Below the pieces are notes generated by a model. That model had not been told where the DNA came from. It saw only the letters and a list, made by a program, of their open reading frames with translations, and ran no database searches. DNA of 64,000 nucleotides from Lysobacter sp. BMK333-48F3 (GTDB lineage: Bacteria > Pseudomonadota > Gammaproteobacteria > Xanthomonadales > Xanthomonadaceae): contig NZ_JAIHOO010000001.1 in NCBI RefSeq assembly GCF_019733395.1, forward strand, positions 4,821,394 through 4,885,393, written 5' to 3'. Shown here in pieces: positions 7,765 to 17,436 of this stretch. Positions within the stretch are counted from its first letter, which is position 1. Each line of letters opens with the position of its first letter. The position numbers were made by a program, and so were the translations under genes.

Positions 7765-9249
7765 TCAACCGGCCCGGGAGCGCACGGCACCCGACGACGG
7801 ACGATCCGCCGGGGCCGACTCGCCGCTGCGGTATTCGAAGCGCAATTCGCGCATGCCATCCTTCACCTCCGGCAGCGACGGCTCCGCGCCGGTGCAGCCC
7901 CGATAGAGACGCCCCTGCAAGAACATCGCCAGCGTCTGCAGCTTGGCCGCATCGGCCTGCGAGGGGTCGCGCATCACGACGCGATCGGAGAGCACCCACG
8001 CTACAGCTTCCCCTTTGACCGAAGTCGTCGCCATCGCCTTCTGCGGTACCGGCGCGCCCTTGGCCAGGGTTTCGACCGGCGGCGGCGACCAGCAGCCGCC
8101 GCTGCTGCCGATGTCGAGCCGCGTCAGCATGTCCCGCGCGAATGCTTCCAGGTCTTGGCGCACCCGGGCACGCGGGTACTTCGCGGTCTCGGCGCTGTAG
8201 CGGAACTTGATGGCGTACATCCGATCGATTGCGAACACCATCGCCGAGCTGAGCGCCTTGCCGTCGCGGACATAGGCGAAATCGAGCGCGTAGGCGGCGA
8301 TGTCGTCGTCCGCGGCGCTGGAGCCGGACGCGGGCTCGGCGCGCGCGTCGTGCTTGATCGGCACGGAGAACCGGCTCAATGCCGTCATATCCTGCGGGCC
8401 GGCCATCGACTTGCCCCAGGTATCGAGCAAAGCCCGACGTTCGGCGTCGGCCATCTTCGCCGTATCGGCATCGGACGACACGCCGACGGGGTAGAAAAAT
8501 ACGTCGATCCAACCGCTGTCGTCGCCAGCGCGCTCGAACCGCACCGAGGCGCCGGCCTCTTGCTGGTCGTAACGCTTTTCCGCCTGCATCTCCCAGCCGC
8601 CGGAACGGAGCGGGTACACCACATGCGATTGGCGAAGAAAGCCGCCCAGAAACGCCTGCTTGGACGGCTCCGGCGCGGCAGCAGCCCCGTTCGACGCCGT
8701 GGGAGCCGCATCCCGGCACTTCTGCTCCACCCGCGGCGCCAGATAGGCCCGCAGCGCGCCGGCGTCGCGCTTGGCGATCAGCGCATCCAGGCGCGCCACC
8801 CTCGCCTTCGCATCCCGGGCGACGAATGCGGCATAGGCGCGCAACGCGCTTTCGACCGCCGCAACCTGCGTCGAGAGCTCATCGGCTTCGCCGCCGGCTT
8901 CGATCTGAAACGCGGCATTGCCGTAGATCATCTGCATCAGCAGTTCGTCCGCATGCGGCACGGCATCGCCGCCCGCGTCGCCGAAATCGAGCAGATCGCA
9001 GACTGCCAGGGTGTAATCGGGCGTCTTGATCGCCCACTGGGTCAGCCAGCGGCGAAGTTCGGGCGCGTCGGCGCGATCGGGCGCCGTCTCGAGGGCACGC
9101 GTGTAGCGCAGAACCCGGGCGGTGTCCGATTCGGGCGGCGCCGCAGTTGCGTCGCCCGGCGTCTGCGCGCCGGCAGTGGCCGAAGCGAGCAGTAAGCAAA
9201 ACCCAAGCCCCGCATTCAACCCAAAGCCACCCAGTCCGTGTGATGCCAT
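7765..9249 (-). CDS. Exported hypothetical protein, 494 residues
   Basis: ATG 9249 is preceded by an AAGGGACAGGA Shine-Dalgarno region and gives a good signal peptide (MASHGLGGFGLNAGLGFCLLL...AGAQ, cleavage near residue 27). The mature protein has an alpha-helical, Ala/Leu/Arg-rich N-terminal half, with a CDLLDFGD segment and a charged heptad-like region near 150-210. The C-terminal half is predicted beta-rich (for example VVYPLRSGGWEMQAEKRYDQQ). The C-terminal tail is Ser/Pro rich and probably disordered. Cys residues are few and scattered. I do not recognise a family; a periplasmic location is inferred from the signal peptide. Confidence 0.65.
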   Translation of the reverse strand: MASHGLGGFGLNAGLGFCLLLASATAGAQTPGDATAAPPESDTARVLRYTRALETAPDRADAPELRRWLTQWAIKTPDYTLAVCDLLDFGDAGGDAVPHADELLMQMIYGNAAFQIEAGGEADELSTQVAAVESALRAYAAFVARDAKARVARLDALIAKRDAGALRAYLAPRVEQKCRDAAPTASNGAAAAPEPSKQAFLGGFLRQSHVVYPLRSGGWEMQAEKRYDQQEAGASVRFERAGDDSGWIDVFFYPVGVSSDADTAKMADAERRALLDTWGKSMAGPQDMTALSRFSVPIKHDARAEPASGSSAADDDIAAYALDFAYVRDGKALSSAMVFAIDRMYAIKFRYSAETAKYPRARVRQDLEAFARDMLTRLDIGSSGGCWSPPPVETLAKGAPVPQKAMATTSVKGEAVAWVLSDRVVMRDPSQADAAKLQTLAMFLQGRLYRGCTGAEPSLPEVKDGMRELRFEYRSGESAPADRPSSGAVRSRAG

Positions 9250-9360
9250 TGTCCTGTCCCTTGTCGACGCGGGTTGCAGTCGTCGATGGGAGATTATCGA
9301 TGGATGCACGCTGCGGCTCTCGTCTGAGGCATCCACGCAAACGTTGCTCACGCAGCAAAT

Positions 9361-9399
9361 AAAAAAGGCCTGCAGCCCAAACGGGCAATGCAAGCCTTT
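9361..9399 (-). terminator. Terminator downstream of tRNA-Thr
   Basis: Read on the minus strand, AAAGGCTTGC pairs with GCAGGCCTTT, and an inner GCCC/GGGC pair extends the stem. It is followed by TTTTTT. It sits 9 bp after the tRNA 3' end. Confidence 0.8.
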
Positions 9400-9407
9400 G
9401 ATTTTAC

Positions 9408-9483
9408 TGGTGCCGGAAACAGGAATCGAACCTGCGACCTACGCATTACGAATGCGCCGCTCTACCAACTGAGCTATTCCGGC
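9408..9483 (-). tRNA. tRNA-Thr (anticodon CGU)
   Basis: Read on the minus strand, the acceptor stem GCCGGAA pairs with TTCCGGC, followed by A and an encoded CCA (9408-9410). The D arm is GCTC-AGTTGGTA-GAGC. The anticodon stem GCGCA/TGCGT encloses the loop TTCGTAA, so the anticodon is CGT, reading ACG (Thr). The T arm GCAGG-TTCGATT-CCTGT is canonical. It is 76 nt including CCA. No integrase or att duplication is seen beside it. Confidence 0.97.
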
Positions 9484-9580
9484 GAAGGACGGCAATTCTA
9501 GGCGGCCGGGGCTTGGGCGGTCAATTCGAGCCGGGGCGGAACCGAGCGCATGCGGCGCTCGGCGGGCCGGGCCGGCCGCT

Positions 9581-10147
9581 TCACGCCCGGGCGCCGCCGT
9601 TCGCCGGCATAGCGCCTGCGGGACGATCGGCGGGCGGCTGCGGGTGCGCCGGCACGGCCTTCGGCTCGATCCGCTCGAACCCCGGCGAGTGGTAGCCGCG
9701 GGCGGTCTCGCCGGTCAGGGTGCGGCCTTTGCACTCCAGCAAGGTGTCTTCATAGGAGTACTGGGTCTGAATCATGCCGTCGATGGCGTCGCGTTCGCTG
9801 CCGCGCCCGGCCCAGCCGATCTGGACCTTGTAGCGGGCATGGCGGCGGCCCGGTTCGACCACCCCATCGGTGGTCACCACGGTCTGCACGGTGCCGCCGG
9901 CCGCGACCGGGCGCGGTCGCGCGTCGGCCTGCGCGCGGTCCTCGCGGTTTCGCTGCTGCAGATGGGCCTTGCAGGCGGCGTAGCTGGGAAAGCGTCGCGG
10001 CCCCATCGGCGGGCCCGGCATCCAGCCGCTGCCCAGGGCCGACAAGCTGGCCAGCAGCAGGCCGGCGCCGAGCGCGATCGCAGGAACGCGGCGAAACGCC
10101 GCGCGAGGGCGCGACCGGGAAAGCAGGCGGTGGCTGGCGGCGTCCAT
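9581..10147 (-). CDS. Hypothetical membrane-anchored or exported protein, 188 residues
   Basis: An Arg-rich N-terminus (residues 7-20) is followed by a hydrophobic segment (22-40), as in a signal anchor or a long signal peptide. The rest has a Lys/Arg/Gln-rich helix (near 55-80), a beta-rich middle (VQTVVTTDGVVEPGRRHARY, YKVQIGWAGR) and a Pro/Ala-rich tail. One Cys lies in ACKAHLQQ and one in LECKGRT. This layout is common in small periplasmic proteins of this group, but I do not recognise a named family. Confidence 0.6.
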   Translation of the reverse strand: MDAASHRLLSRSRPRAAFRRVPAIALGAGLLLASLSALGSGWMPGPPMGPRRFPSYAACKAHLQQRNREDRAQADARPRPVAAGGTVQTVVTTDGVVEPGRRHARYKVQIGWAGRGSERDAIDGMIQTQYSYEDTLLECKGRTLTGETARGYHSPGFERIEPKAVPAHPQPPADRPAGAMPANGGARA

Positions 10148-10254
10148 GGCATCGAGATCCTGCGCGGGCGGGCGGCCCGCGCGTTGCCGGCACTGTAGCC
10201 CTGTTCGGACGCGGCGGTCGATTCCGGGGACGAACGCCCCGCGTTACGCCACGG

Positions 10255-11256
10255 TCACAACCCGCAAGGCGACGGCAGCGCCGGGCTGCGCTCTTTCACC
10301 CCGTCGATATGCGCCACCTTCCTGGCCCGCAGCTCGGCGACTTTCGCCTCCACCTCGGCGCTGGCCAGGGCCGCGTCCTGCTGGAAGAACACCCAGTCGA
10401 TGTCCTCCTGGTACTCGCGCAGCTCCGGGGAATCGACCGGCCCCAGCGAGCCGTCCGCGCCCTTGGGCATGAACCACAGGTTGAAGTTGATCGACATGAA
10501 GTCTTCCGGGTACACGGCGCTGCTGTGCTCGGAGAACAACTGGCCGTCGACGAAATAGCGCACCTTGTCGCCGGCGATCGTCAGCACCAGGGTGCGCCAG
10601 CCGGCGTAGCTGCCCTGCTTGCGCGAGAATTCGTTCACCTTGGTCCACGGCTCGAGCTGGAAGGTTTCCCAGGTCGTGGTCCACATCGCCGGCATGGCGT
10701 TTTCGCCCCAGCCGCCGTTGGGCAGGTACTCGAAGTCGGTCTCGCTGTAGTCCTTGTCCATCGGCGCCTTGAGCGGGCTGATGGCGTAGAAGGTCTGGAT
10801 CACTTCGTCGCCGTCCGGGCCGAAGCTCGGCGCATCGCGGAAGAAGATCCGCGCGGCGTAGGTGCCTTCGCGATATTTGCGCGCGTGGCAGAACTGGGTG
10901 TGGCGGGTCTTCTCGCCGCTGCCGTCGGTGACCGAACTCATCCTGACCGCGCCCGATTGGGTATCGGGAATGTCGGCGTGGAACGACAGGCCCTGCGCCG
11001 ACCAGGTCGCACCCTTGATCCCCGGGTGGCCGGTTTCGGTTCGCACCTTCCAGCCGTTGGCGTGGAACGCGGCGAGGTCGGGGTAGCTGAAATCGTCGAA
11101 GAACACCGCTTCCGCCGGCGCCGCAGCGGGCGCGGCCGCGGCCGTGTCCGCCGGCTTGGAGGCCGGCTCGGCCGGAGCGCCGGTGTTCGAATCGCAACCG
11201 GCGACGGCGATCGACGCCGCGACGATGCTGGCGAGAAAAGTGCGGTGCAGCCCCAT
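10255..11256 (-). CDS. GH16-like glycoside hydrolase lipoprotein
   Basis: 333 residues. AAAGGAC precedes ATG 11256. Residues 1-20 form a lipoprotein signal with lipobox VAG-C21, followed by an Ala/Pro/Thr linker to about residue 48. A concanavalin-type beta-sandwich follows: FFDDFSYPDL near 52-61, YREGTYAARI near 128-137, and the catalytic ETDFE motif with Glu172, Asp174 and Glu176, the ExDxE pattern of lichenase/laminarinase-type GH16 enzymes. The later block SYAGWRTLVLTIAGDKVRYFVDG is typical of the fold. The family hydrolyses beta-1,3 or mixed beta-glucans, agarose or related polymers; which one is not determined. A LacI-type operator overlies its promoter, which fits sugar-responsive control. 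Confidence 0.75.
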   Translation of the reverse strand: MGLHRTFLASIVAASIAVAGCDSNTGAPAEPASKPADTAAAAPAAAPAEAVFFDDFSYPDLAAFHANGWKVRTETGHPGIKGATWSAQGLSFHADIPDTQSGAVRMSSVTDGSGEKTRHTQFCHARKYREGTYAARIFFRDAPSFGPDGDEVIQTFYAISPLKAPMDKDYSETDFEYLPNGGWGENAMPAMWTTTWETFQLEPWTKVNEFSRKQGSYAGWRTLVLTIAGDKVRYFVDGQLFSEHSSAVYPEDFMSINFNLWFMPKGADGSLGPVDSPELREYQEDIDWVFFQQDAALASAEVEAKVAELRARKVAHIDGVKERSPALPSPCGL

Positions 11257-11323
11257 GGTGTCGTCCTTTGGTTGGTGACCGATCGGTTGCGCTGGGTCGA
11301 GCGAACCAATCTCCCGCACAAAA

Positions 11324-11335
11324 GACAACGTTGTC
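11324..11335. promoter_or_regulatory. LacI-family type operator overlapping the GH16 promoter
   Basis: GACAACGTTGTC is a perfect 12-bp palindrome with a central CG, the form typical of LacI-family carbohydrate regulators. On the minus strand, TTGACA (11332-11337) overlaps it and can serve as the -35 element; the -10 is poor. It lies about 70 bp upstream of the GH16 start. The regulator is not in the window. Confidence 0.55.
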
Positions 11336-11489
11336 AAATAGAGGCGCCAAATGGCCGGGAATCGGACATTGCGGCGGAGCCGGTGGGGCCGGCGCTGGAG
11401 CGCACGCCCGCCGGTACCGACTGAGCGTCGTAGCCCGGCGGCGCCGCATCGCGAATCCGCGGGCCGCCCTCGCCCGTCGCCGGTCCGCG

Positions 11490-12644
11490 CTACAGATCCC
11501 AGGCGTTCCCGGCCAGGATGCGCCCGACCAAGGCGTTCCCGGAGGGCGGCTGCAGACGCACGGCCTCGCCCTCCACGGCGACGCCGAAGCACTCGTGCGA
11601 GGTGAATTCCCGGCGCCGCACGCTGGCGGGCACGTCGGTCAGGCACAGCAGCGCACGGTCGTCGCGCAGCAGCCACTGCAGCGGACGCACGGTGCCGGCC
11701 GCGCCGGCGCCGCGCAGCGCGATGCGGCCGTCGCCGTCGGGCAACAGGCGGATCCCGCGTTCCTGCTCCGGCCGGTCCCGGTGCCGTACGACCAGGGTAT
11801 GGCCGACCAGCCGCGCCCGCAGCCGCCGGGCGGCCTCGCGGGCCGGAGCCGACAATCGCCGCGGGTCGTCGGGCAGCACGCGGCCGTAGACGCCGCCGCC
11901 GTCGTTCATGCGCCAGCTCATGCGGTCGCCGGCGAGCCGGACGCTGCGGCAATCGCCCTGCTCGGGCGAGCGTTCTTCTACCCCGATGCACAGGCCGCGC
12001 TCGGAGTCGAACGTCCATCGGAACGGGCGCACCGAAGCGCCGGCGATGCGGTCGGTGCTATTGCCGGGGTCCGGCACCAGCATCTGCCCACGGCCGCGGG
12101 GCTCGAAACGGTAGGCGCCGGATTCGGTACCGCTTGGCCTGTCGTCGCCGAGCACCGCTACGACGAAGGTGCGATCGATCAGGGCTTCGACCGCGTCCCG
12201 GCCGGCGAGCGCGCGCACCGGGCGCTGCAGCCAGCGCTGTTCCAGGCCCCAGGCATCGCCGGCCAGCACCTGCCCGGTGCCGGCGCGCCCGTCTTCGCCG
12301 GTCCAGTTCGCCCGGTCGCCGTCGATCGCGACGACGCGGCAATCGGCCTCGCGGTAAGAACGCTCGGGGGCGTGGGTACAGAACCGGCCGTCCGAGCGCG
12401 AATACCACTTCAACGGTCGCGGCGGTCCGATCCGATCGCCGTCGCGCGACGCGCTCCAGCCGCTGCCGTCGTAGGCGAAGAAGCTGGCCGTATGCGCTTG
12501 CGCGCCTGCGGCTTCGACCAGGGTGTTCTCGGCCAGGGCGTAGACCGGCGAAATCGCCGCGTCCGTGGGGCGCTCGGCGGCGTGCAGCAACGGCACGGCC
12601 GCAGCCAACAATGCCGCCATCGGCCGGCGCATCCTATCGAACAT
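11490..12644 (-). CDS. Exported protein with three tandem modules, unknown function
   Basis: 384 residues with a signal peptide (about 1-22, ending HAA). Three repeats of roughly 100-115 residues are visible at about 36-134, 152-264 and 276-384. Each has a Trp/Arg-rich strand followed by a Cys, a second Cys 12-17 residues later (pairs 89/102, 219/232, 334/352), a V-x-GD-type turn, and an ending like GxVLAGDAWGL or GRILAGNAWDL. The Cys pairing suggests one disulfide per module in the periplasm or outside the cell. I recognise no named domain. It lies downstream of the ispH operon end, separated by a repeat. Confidence 0.65.
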   Translation of the reverse strand: MFDRMRRPMAALLAAAVPLLHAAERPTDAAISPVYALAENTLVEAAGAQAHTASFFAYDGSGWSASRDGDRIGPPRPLKWYSRSDGRFCTHAPERSYREADCRVVAIDGDRANWTGEDGRAGTGQVLAGDAWGLEQRWLQRPVRALAGRDAVEALIDRTFVVAVLGDDRPSGTESGAYRFEPRGRGQMLVPDPGNSTDRIAGASVRPFRWTFDSERGLCIGVEERSPEQGDCRSVRLAGDRMSWRMNDGGGVYGRVLPDDPRRLSAPAREAARRLRARLVGHTLVVRHRDRPEQERGIRLLPDGDGRIALRGAGAAGTVRPLQWLLRDDRALLCLTDVPASVRRREFTSHECFGVAVEGEAVRLQPPSGNALVGRILAGNAWDL

Positions 12645-12744
12645 CGGTCCTCTCCCTGGGCCATCGTGGTCGCGCCGCCGGTGCGGCGCCGATCACGGCA
12701 TTCTGCCGCCTAGCCGCTGCGCGGGGAAATCCGGCCTGTAGTCA

Positions 12745-12811
12745 GGGATTGGCAAAGCGATTGTTTGGCTCTTGCTTTTGCCAATCCCGAATCCCGAATC
12801 CCGAATCCCGG
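12745..12811. repeat. Inverted repeat plus heptamer array
   Basis: GGGATTGGCAA (12745-12755) is matched by TTGCCAATCCC (near 12778-12788), forming an 11-bp hairpin arm. The right arm runs into four CCCGAAT-type heptamers ending at 12811, four bases before the ispH stop codon. It belongs to the GGGAATN family and could act as an mRNA 3' structure for ispH. Confidence 0.7.
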
Positions 12812-12814
12812 CCC

Positions 12815-13765
12815 TCAATCCACCAACTGCAGGCGCAATTCCTTGGGCAGGGCGAACACCATGTTTTCCGGCTCGCCGTCGAGCTCGGTCACCCGGTCCG
12901 CGCCGAGTTCGTGCAGACGCTCGATCACTCCGCGCACCAGCACTTCCGGCGCCGAGGCGCCGGCGGTGATGCCGATCCGCTGGCGGCCTTCGACCCACTT
13001 GGGATCGATCTCGATCGCGCCGTCGATCAGATGCGCCTCGACCCCGTCGCGCTCGGCCAGCTCGCGCAGGCGGTTGGAATTGGAGCTGTTCGGCGAACCG
13101 ACCACCAGCACCAGGTCGCAGCGCTGGGCCAGCTCGCGCACCGCGTCCTGGCGGTTCTGGGTGGCGTAGCAGATGTCGTCCTTCTTCGGTCCCTGCAGCG
13201 CCGGGAACTTGGCGCGCAAGGCCTCGATCACCCCGCGGGTGTCGTCGACCGACAGCGTGGTCTGGGTGGTGTAAGCCAGGTTCTCCGGCTGGTCGACCAC
13301 CAGGCGGGCGACGTCGTCGGCGTCCTCGACCAGGTAGATCCGGCCCGAGCCGGCCTCGCGCCGCCACTGCCCCATCGTGCCTTCGACTTCCGGATGGCCT
13401 TCGTGGCCGATCAGGACCACGTCGCGGCCGGCGCGGCAATGGCGCGAGACTTCCAGATGGACCTTGGTCACCAGCGGGCAGGTCGCGTCGAACACCTTCA
13501 GCCCGCGCCGGTCGGCCTCGGCGCGCACCGCCTTGGACACGCCATGGGCGCTGAAGATCACCGTCGCGCCGTCGGGCACTTCGTCGAGTTCTTCGACGAA
13601 GATCGCGCCGCGATGCTTGAGGTCGTCGACCACGAAGCGGTTGTGCACCACTTCGTGGCGCACGTAGATCGGCGCGCCCAGGGTCTCGATGGCGCGCTTG
13701 ACGATTTCGATCGCGCGATCGACGCCGGCGCAGAAGCCGCGGGGGTTGGCGAGGATGACGTCCAT
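12815..13765 (-). CDS. ispH: 4-hydroxy-3-methylbut-2-enyl diphosphate reductase IspH
   Basis: 316 residues, normal for IspH. It begins [20 protein letters not shown] with the first cluster Cys at 12. Later family blocks include [19 protein letters not shown] (second Cys), a [18 protein letters not shown] block (third Cys) and ITAGASAPE. It catalyses the last step of the MEP pathway, reducing HMBPP to IPP and DMAPP with a [4Fe-4S] cluster in the cytoplasm. It is the last gene of the murJ-ribF-ileS-lspA-ispH run on the minus strand, separated from lspA by 107 bp. Confidence 0.98.
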   Translation of the reverse strand: MDVILANPRGFCAGVDRAIEIVKRAIETLGAPIYVRHEVVHNRFVVDDLKHRGAIFVEELDEVPDGATVIFSAHGVSKAVRAEADRRGLKVFDATCPLVTKVHLEVSRHCRAGRDVVLIGHEGHPEVEGTMGQWRREAGSGRIYLVEDADDVARLVVDQPENLAYTTQTTLSVDDTRGVIEALRAKFPALQGPKKDDICYATQNRQDAVRELAQRCDLVLVVGSPNSSNSNRLRELAERDGVEAHLIDGAIEIDPKWVEGRQRIGITAGASAPEVLVRGVIERLHELGADRVTELDGEPENMVFALPKELRLQLVD

Positions 13766-13872
13766 GGGGGCGATTGTACTCCGGTACCGGCCGGGCGGCT
13801 TGGAGCGGAAGTCGGCGATTGGGAGATGGAACATGGAAAAGCGTGTTCCGCCATCTCCTGCCTTCCTGTCCG

Positions 13873-14382
13873 CTAACTCTTGGCCGCGTCGGGCTTGCTG
13901 AACAACCCGTAAGCCGCGATCCCGATCGCGCCGGCGACGATGGCCGAGTCGGCGATGTTGAACGAGGGCCAGTGGTAGTCGCGCCAGTACCACTGGATGA
14001 AGTCGACCACGTGGCCGTGCATCAGCCGGTCGATCACGTTGCCGATCGCGCCGCCGATCACCAGGGCGTACGGCAGCGCGGTCTTCCAGTCGCCGCGGCG
14101 GGTGCGCGACAGCCAGAACCCGAGCAGGCCGCTGATCGCCACCGCCAGGACCAGGAAGAAGTACTTCTGCCAACCGCCGGCGTCGCTGAGGAAGCTGAAG
14201 GCCGCGCCGGTGTTGTAGCTGCGGTACCAGTTCCAGAAGCCGTCGATCACCGGCACCGCGGTGTACTCGGGCAGCGAAGCCAGCACCCAGGCCTTGCTCC
14301 ACTGGTCGAGGGCGATGACCACGATCGAGACGATCAGCCACGGCAGCGCGCTCTTGTCGGGTCGGTGGGCGGTGTCGGTCAT
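13873..14382 (-). CDS. lspA: Lipoprotein signal peptidase LspA
   Basis: 169 residues with four hydrophobic segments. The catalytic aspartates lie in [15 protein letters not shown] and [11 protein letters not shown]; the N-terminal block [10 protein letters not shown] is also conserved. It cleaves diacylglyceryl prolipoproteins at the inner membrane and so processes lipoproteins such as the GH16 and PstS2 proteins of this window. It lies 109 bp downstream of ileS in the common ribF-ileS-lspA-ispH order. Confidence 0.98.
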   Translation of the reverse strand: MTDTAHRPDKSALPWLIVSIVVIALDQWSKAWVLASLPEYTAVPVIDGFWNWYRSYNTGAAFSFLSDAGGWQKYFFLVLAVAISGLLGFWLSRTRRGDWKTALPYALVIGGAIGNVIDRLMHGHVVDFIQWYWRDYHWPSFNIADSAIVAGAIGIAAYGLFSKPDAAKS

Positions 14383-14491
14383 CGGTTCGGGAATCCGCAG
14401 GAAACTACTGAAAGGGTGGAACTCGCAAGCGAGCGGAAACAGGCGGCGGCAGCGGCGCCCGCGCCCGTCGCCGGGCGCGCGCGAGCCGGGG

Positions 14492-17428
14492 TCAGAACCA
14501 GCGACGGTCCTCGCCCTCGCCCGCCACGTTGCTGACGCAGCGGCCGCACAGCTCCGGATGCGCCGCGTCGGCGCCGACGTCGGCGCGGTAGTGCCAGCAG
14601 CGCACGCACTTGCTCTTGGCGGTCGGCGCGGCGAGCACGGCGATGTCCTTGATGCCGTCGTCGGCGACCACTTCGACGTCGCCGCTGATGAACAGGAAGC
14701 GCAGCTCCTCGGCCAGCGGCGCCAGCCAGTTCTGGTCGGCGACGCCGCAACGCAGCGAGATCTCGGCCTCGAGCGCGGCGCCGATCTCGCCGGCGGCGCG
14801 CATCGGCTCCAGCACCTTGGCCACGCCTTCGCGCAGCGCCAGCAGGCGTTCGAAATCCTCGGCCGACAAGGGCGCGTCGGCCGGCAGCAGGGCCAGGCCG
14901 TCGTACCAGGTCGCGAACAGCACGTTGCCGGCGCGCGCGCCGCGCTCGGTGGTCGCCGGCAGGTGGCGCCACATCTCGTCGGCGGTGAAGGCCAGGATCG
15001 GCGCGATCCAGCGCACGAAGGCCTCGGCGATGCGGTACATCGCGCTCTGCGCCGAACGCCGGCCGCGCGAGTCCTCGCGCATCGTGTACAGCCGGTCCTT
15101 GGTCACGTCCAGGTACAGCGAGCCCAGGTCGACGCTGCAGAAGTTCGACAGCAGCTGCACGATCTCGGCGAAGTCGTAACGCTCGTAGGCCGAGGCGATG
15201 CGGTCCTGCAGCTCGGCTGCGCGATGGACGATGTAGCGGTCCAGCGCGACCATGTCCTCCAGCGCGACCAGATCCCGCGCCGGGTCGAAGCCGTTGAGAT
15301 TGCCGAGCAGGAAGCGCGCGGTGTTGCGGATCCGGCGGTAGACGTCGCCGTTCTGCTTGAGGATTCCTTCCGACACCGACATCTCGGCGCTGAAGTCGGT
15401 AGATGCGACCCACAGGCGCAACACATCGGCCCCCATCTTGCCGATGACCTCCTGCGGAACGACCACATTGCCCTTGGATTTGGACATTTTTTCGCCGTTG
15501 CCGTCCACGGTGAAGCCGTGGGTCAGCACCTGCCGGTACGGCGCCACGCCGTCCATCGCCACGCCGCTGAGCAGCGCGCTGTGGAACCAGCCGCGGTGCT
15601 GGTCGGAGCCTTCCAGGTACAGGTCGGCCGGCTTGCGCAGGCCGTCCTGCGGCCGCTGCGCCAGCACGCATTCGTGGCTGGTGCCCGAATCGAACCAGAC
15701 GTCGAGGATGTCGGTGACCTTCTCGTAGTCGCCGGCCTCGTCGCCAAGCAGTTGTTCGGCGGTCATCGCATACCAGGCGTCGACGCCTTCGCGCTCCACC
15801 GCGTCGGCGACCTGGCGCATGATCTCGACCGTGCGCGGATGCGGCTGGCCGCTCTCGCGATGGAAGAACAGCGCGATCGGCACGCCCCAGTAGCGCTGGC
15901 GCGAGATGGTCCAGTCCGGCCGGCCCTCGATCATGTTGTAGATGCGCGCCTCGCCCCAGCCCGGGATCCAGGTCACGCCCGGGATCGCCGCCAGCGCGTC
16001 GCCGCGCAGGCCGGCCTGCTCCATCGAGATGAACCACTGCGGGGTGGCGCGGAACACCACCGGCGTCTTGTGCCGCCAGCAATGCGGATAGCTGTGCTTG
16101 AGCCGGCCGGTGGCGAGCAGGGCGCCGCGCTCGCGCAGGATCTCCAGCAACAGCGCATCGCTCTTGAAGATGTGCTGGCCGGCGAGGACGTGCTCGCCGA
16201 CGCCCGGCGTCGACGGCAGGTACTTGCCGCGGCCGTCGACCGGATTGATCTGGGCCGCGCTGTAGCGCTCGATCAGGCCGTACTTCAGCGACACCGCATA
16301 GTCTTCCTGGCCGTGGCCGGGCGCGGTGTGCACCGCGCCGGTGCCGGCGTCGGTGGTGACGTGGTCGCCGAGCAGCACCGGGATCTCGCGATCGGCGTAG
16401 AACGGATGCTGCAGGCGCAGGCCGTCGAAGGCCTCGCCCTTGTGCGAGGACCAGTCGCGGGTCTCGACGCTGTGGCCCTGCTTGAGCGCTTCCGGCGCGG
16501 TGATCGCGGCGAGCACGCCGCCGATCAGCTCGCTGGCGACCAGCAGGTACTCCGGACGCTGCGCCGGCTCCTTGAACAAGCCCGCTTCGCTGGGCTCGAT
16601 CCGGACCAGCGAGTACTCGACCTGCGGCCCCATCGACACCGCCAGGCTGGCCGGCAGGGTCCACGGCGTGGTGGTCCAGATCGGCACCGACAGCGGCGCG
16701 CCGTCGTCCTGCAGCCCGAATACCTCGAACACGCGCTTGCGGTCGAGCACCGGGTAGCGCACGTAGATCTGGGTCGATTCCTTGTCCTGGTACTCGATCT
16801 CGGCCTCGGCCAGAGCCGAGCCGCAGTCGAAGCACCAGTGCACCGGCTTGGAGCCGCGCACCAGGTGGCCGCGTTCGACGATCTTGGCCAGCGAACGCAC
16901 GATGTCCGCCTCGTAGCGGAAATCCATGGTCCGGTAGGGGTTGTCCCAGTCGCCGATCACGCCCAGGCGCTTGAAGTCGCGGCGCTGCAATTCGATCTGG
17001 CTGGCGGCGTACTCGCGGCACTTGGCCCGGAACTGGGCCGCGTCGAGCTTGTCGCCGACCTTGCCGAACTCCTTCTCGACCTTGGTCTCGATCGGCAGGC
17101 CGTGGCAGTCCCAGCCCGGCACGTAGGGCGCGTCGAAGCCGGCCAGCAGCTTGGACTTGACCACGATGTCCTTGAGCACCTTGTTGACCGCGTGGCCGAT
17201 GTGGATCTCGCCGTTGGCGTACGGCGGGCCGTCGTGCAGGACGAAGCTGCGCTCGCGATCCTTGACCTGCTCGCGAATCCGCTGGTACAGGCCCTCGCTC
17301 TCCCAGCGCGCCAGGGTGTCCGGCTCGCGCTTGGGCAGGTCGCCGCGCATCGGGAACTCGGTCGCCGGCAGCAGCAGGGTCGCCTTGTACGGATTGGCGG
17401 GGGCGGATTGGTTCGGATCGTTGGTCAC
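14492..17428 (-). CDS. ileS: Isoleucyl-tRNA synthetase
   Basis: 978 residues, slightly longer than the E. coli enzyme (about 938). The class I HIGH motif is at 76-79 ([10 protein letters not shown]), KMSKS in [11 protein letters not shown], and the C-terminal zinc site in [12 protein letters not shown]...CGRCVSNV. The CP1 editing region is intact. It charges tRNA-Ile in the cytoplasm. It starts 8 bp after the ribF stop codon, in the murJ-ribF-ileS-lspA-ispH cluster. Confidence 0.98.
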   Translation of the reverse strand: MTNDPNQSAPANPYKATLLLPATEFPMRGDLPKREPDTLARWESEGLYQRIREQVKDRERSFVLHDGPPYANGEIHIGHAVNKVLKDIVVKSKLLAGFDAPYVPGWDCHGLPIETKVEKEFGKVGDKLDAAQFRAKCREYAASQIELQRRDFKRLGVIGDWDNPYRTMDFRYEADIVRSLAKIVERGHLVRGSKPVHWCFDCGSALAEAEIEYQDKESTQIYVRYPVLDRKRVFEVFGLQDDGAPLSVPIWTTTPWTLPASLAVSMGPQVEYSLVRIEPSEAGLFKEPAQRPEYLLVASELIGGVLAAITAPEALKQGHSVETRDWSSHKGEAFDGLRLQHPFYADREIPVLLGDHVTTDAGTGAVHTAPGHGQEDYAVSLKYGLIERYSAAQINPVDGRGKYLPSTPGVGEHVLAGQHIFKSDALLLEILRERGALLATGRLKHSYPHCWRHKTPVVFRATPQWFISMEQAGLRGDALAAIPGVTWIPGWGEARIYNMIEGRPDWTISRQRYWGVPIALFFHRESGQPHPRTVEIMRQVADAVEREGVDAWYAMTAEQLLGDEAGDYEKVTDILDVWFDSGTSHECVLAQRPQDGLRKPADLYLEGSDQHRGWFHSALLSGVAMDGVAPYRQVLTHGFTVDGNGEKMSKSKGNVVVPQEVIGKMGADVLRLWVASTDFSAEMSVSEGILKQNGDVYRRIRNTARFLLGNLNGFDPARDLVALEDMVALDRYIVHRAAELQDRIASAYERYDFAEIVQLLSNFCSVDLGSLYLDVTKDRLYTMREDSRGRRSAQSAMYRIAEAFVRWIAPILAFTADEMWRHLPATTERGARAGNVLFATWYDGLALLPADAPLSAEDFERLLALREGVAKVLEPMRAAGEIGAALEAEISLRCGVADQNWLAPLAEELRFLFISGDVEVVADDGIKDIAVLAAPTAKSKCVRCWHYRADVGADAAHPELCGRCVSNVAGEGEDRRWF

Positions 17429-17436
17429 AGCGGGTC

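Noticed and set aside
9408..9483. tRNA-Thr as an integration site for a genomic island
   Set aside because: No integrase, no repeated tRNA 3' end and no shift in base composition were seen on either side.
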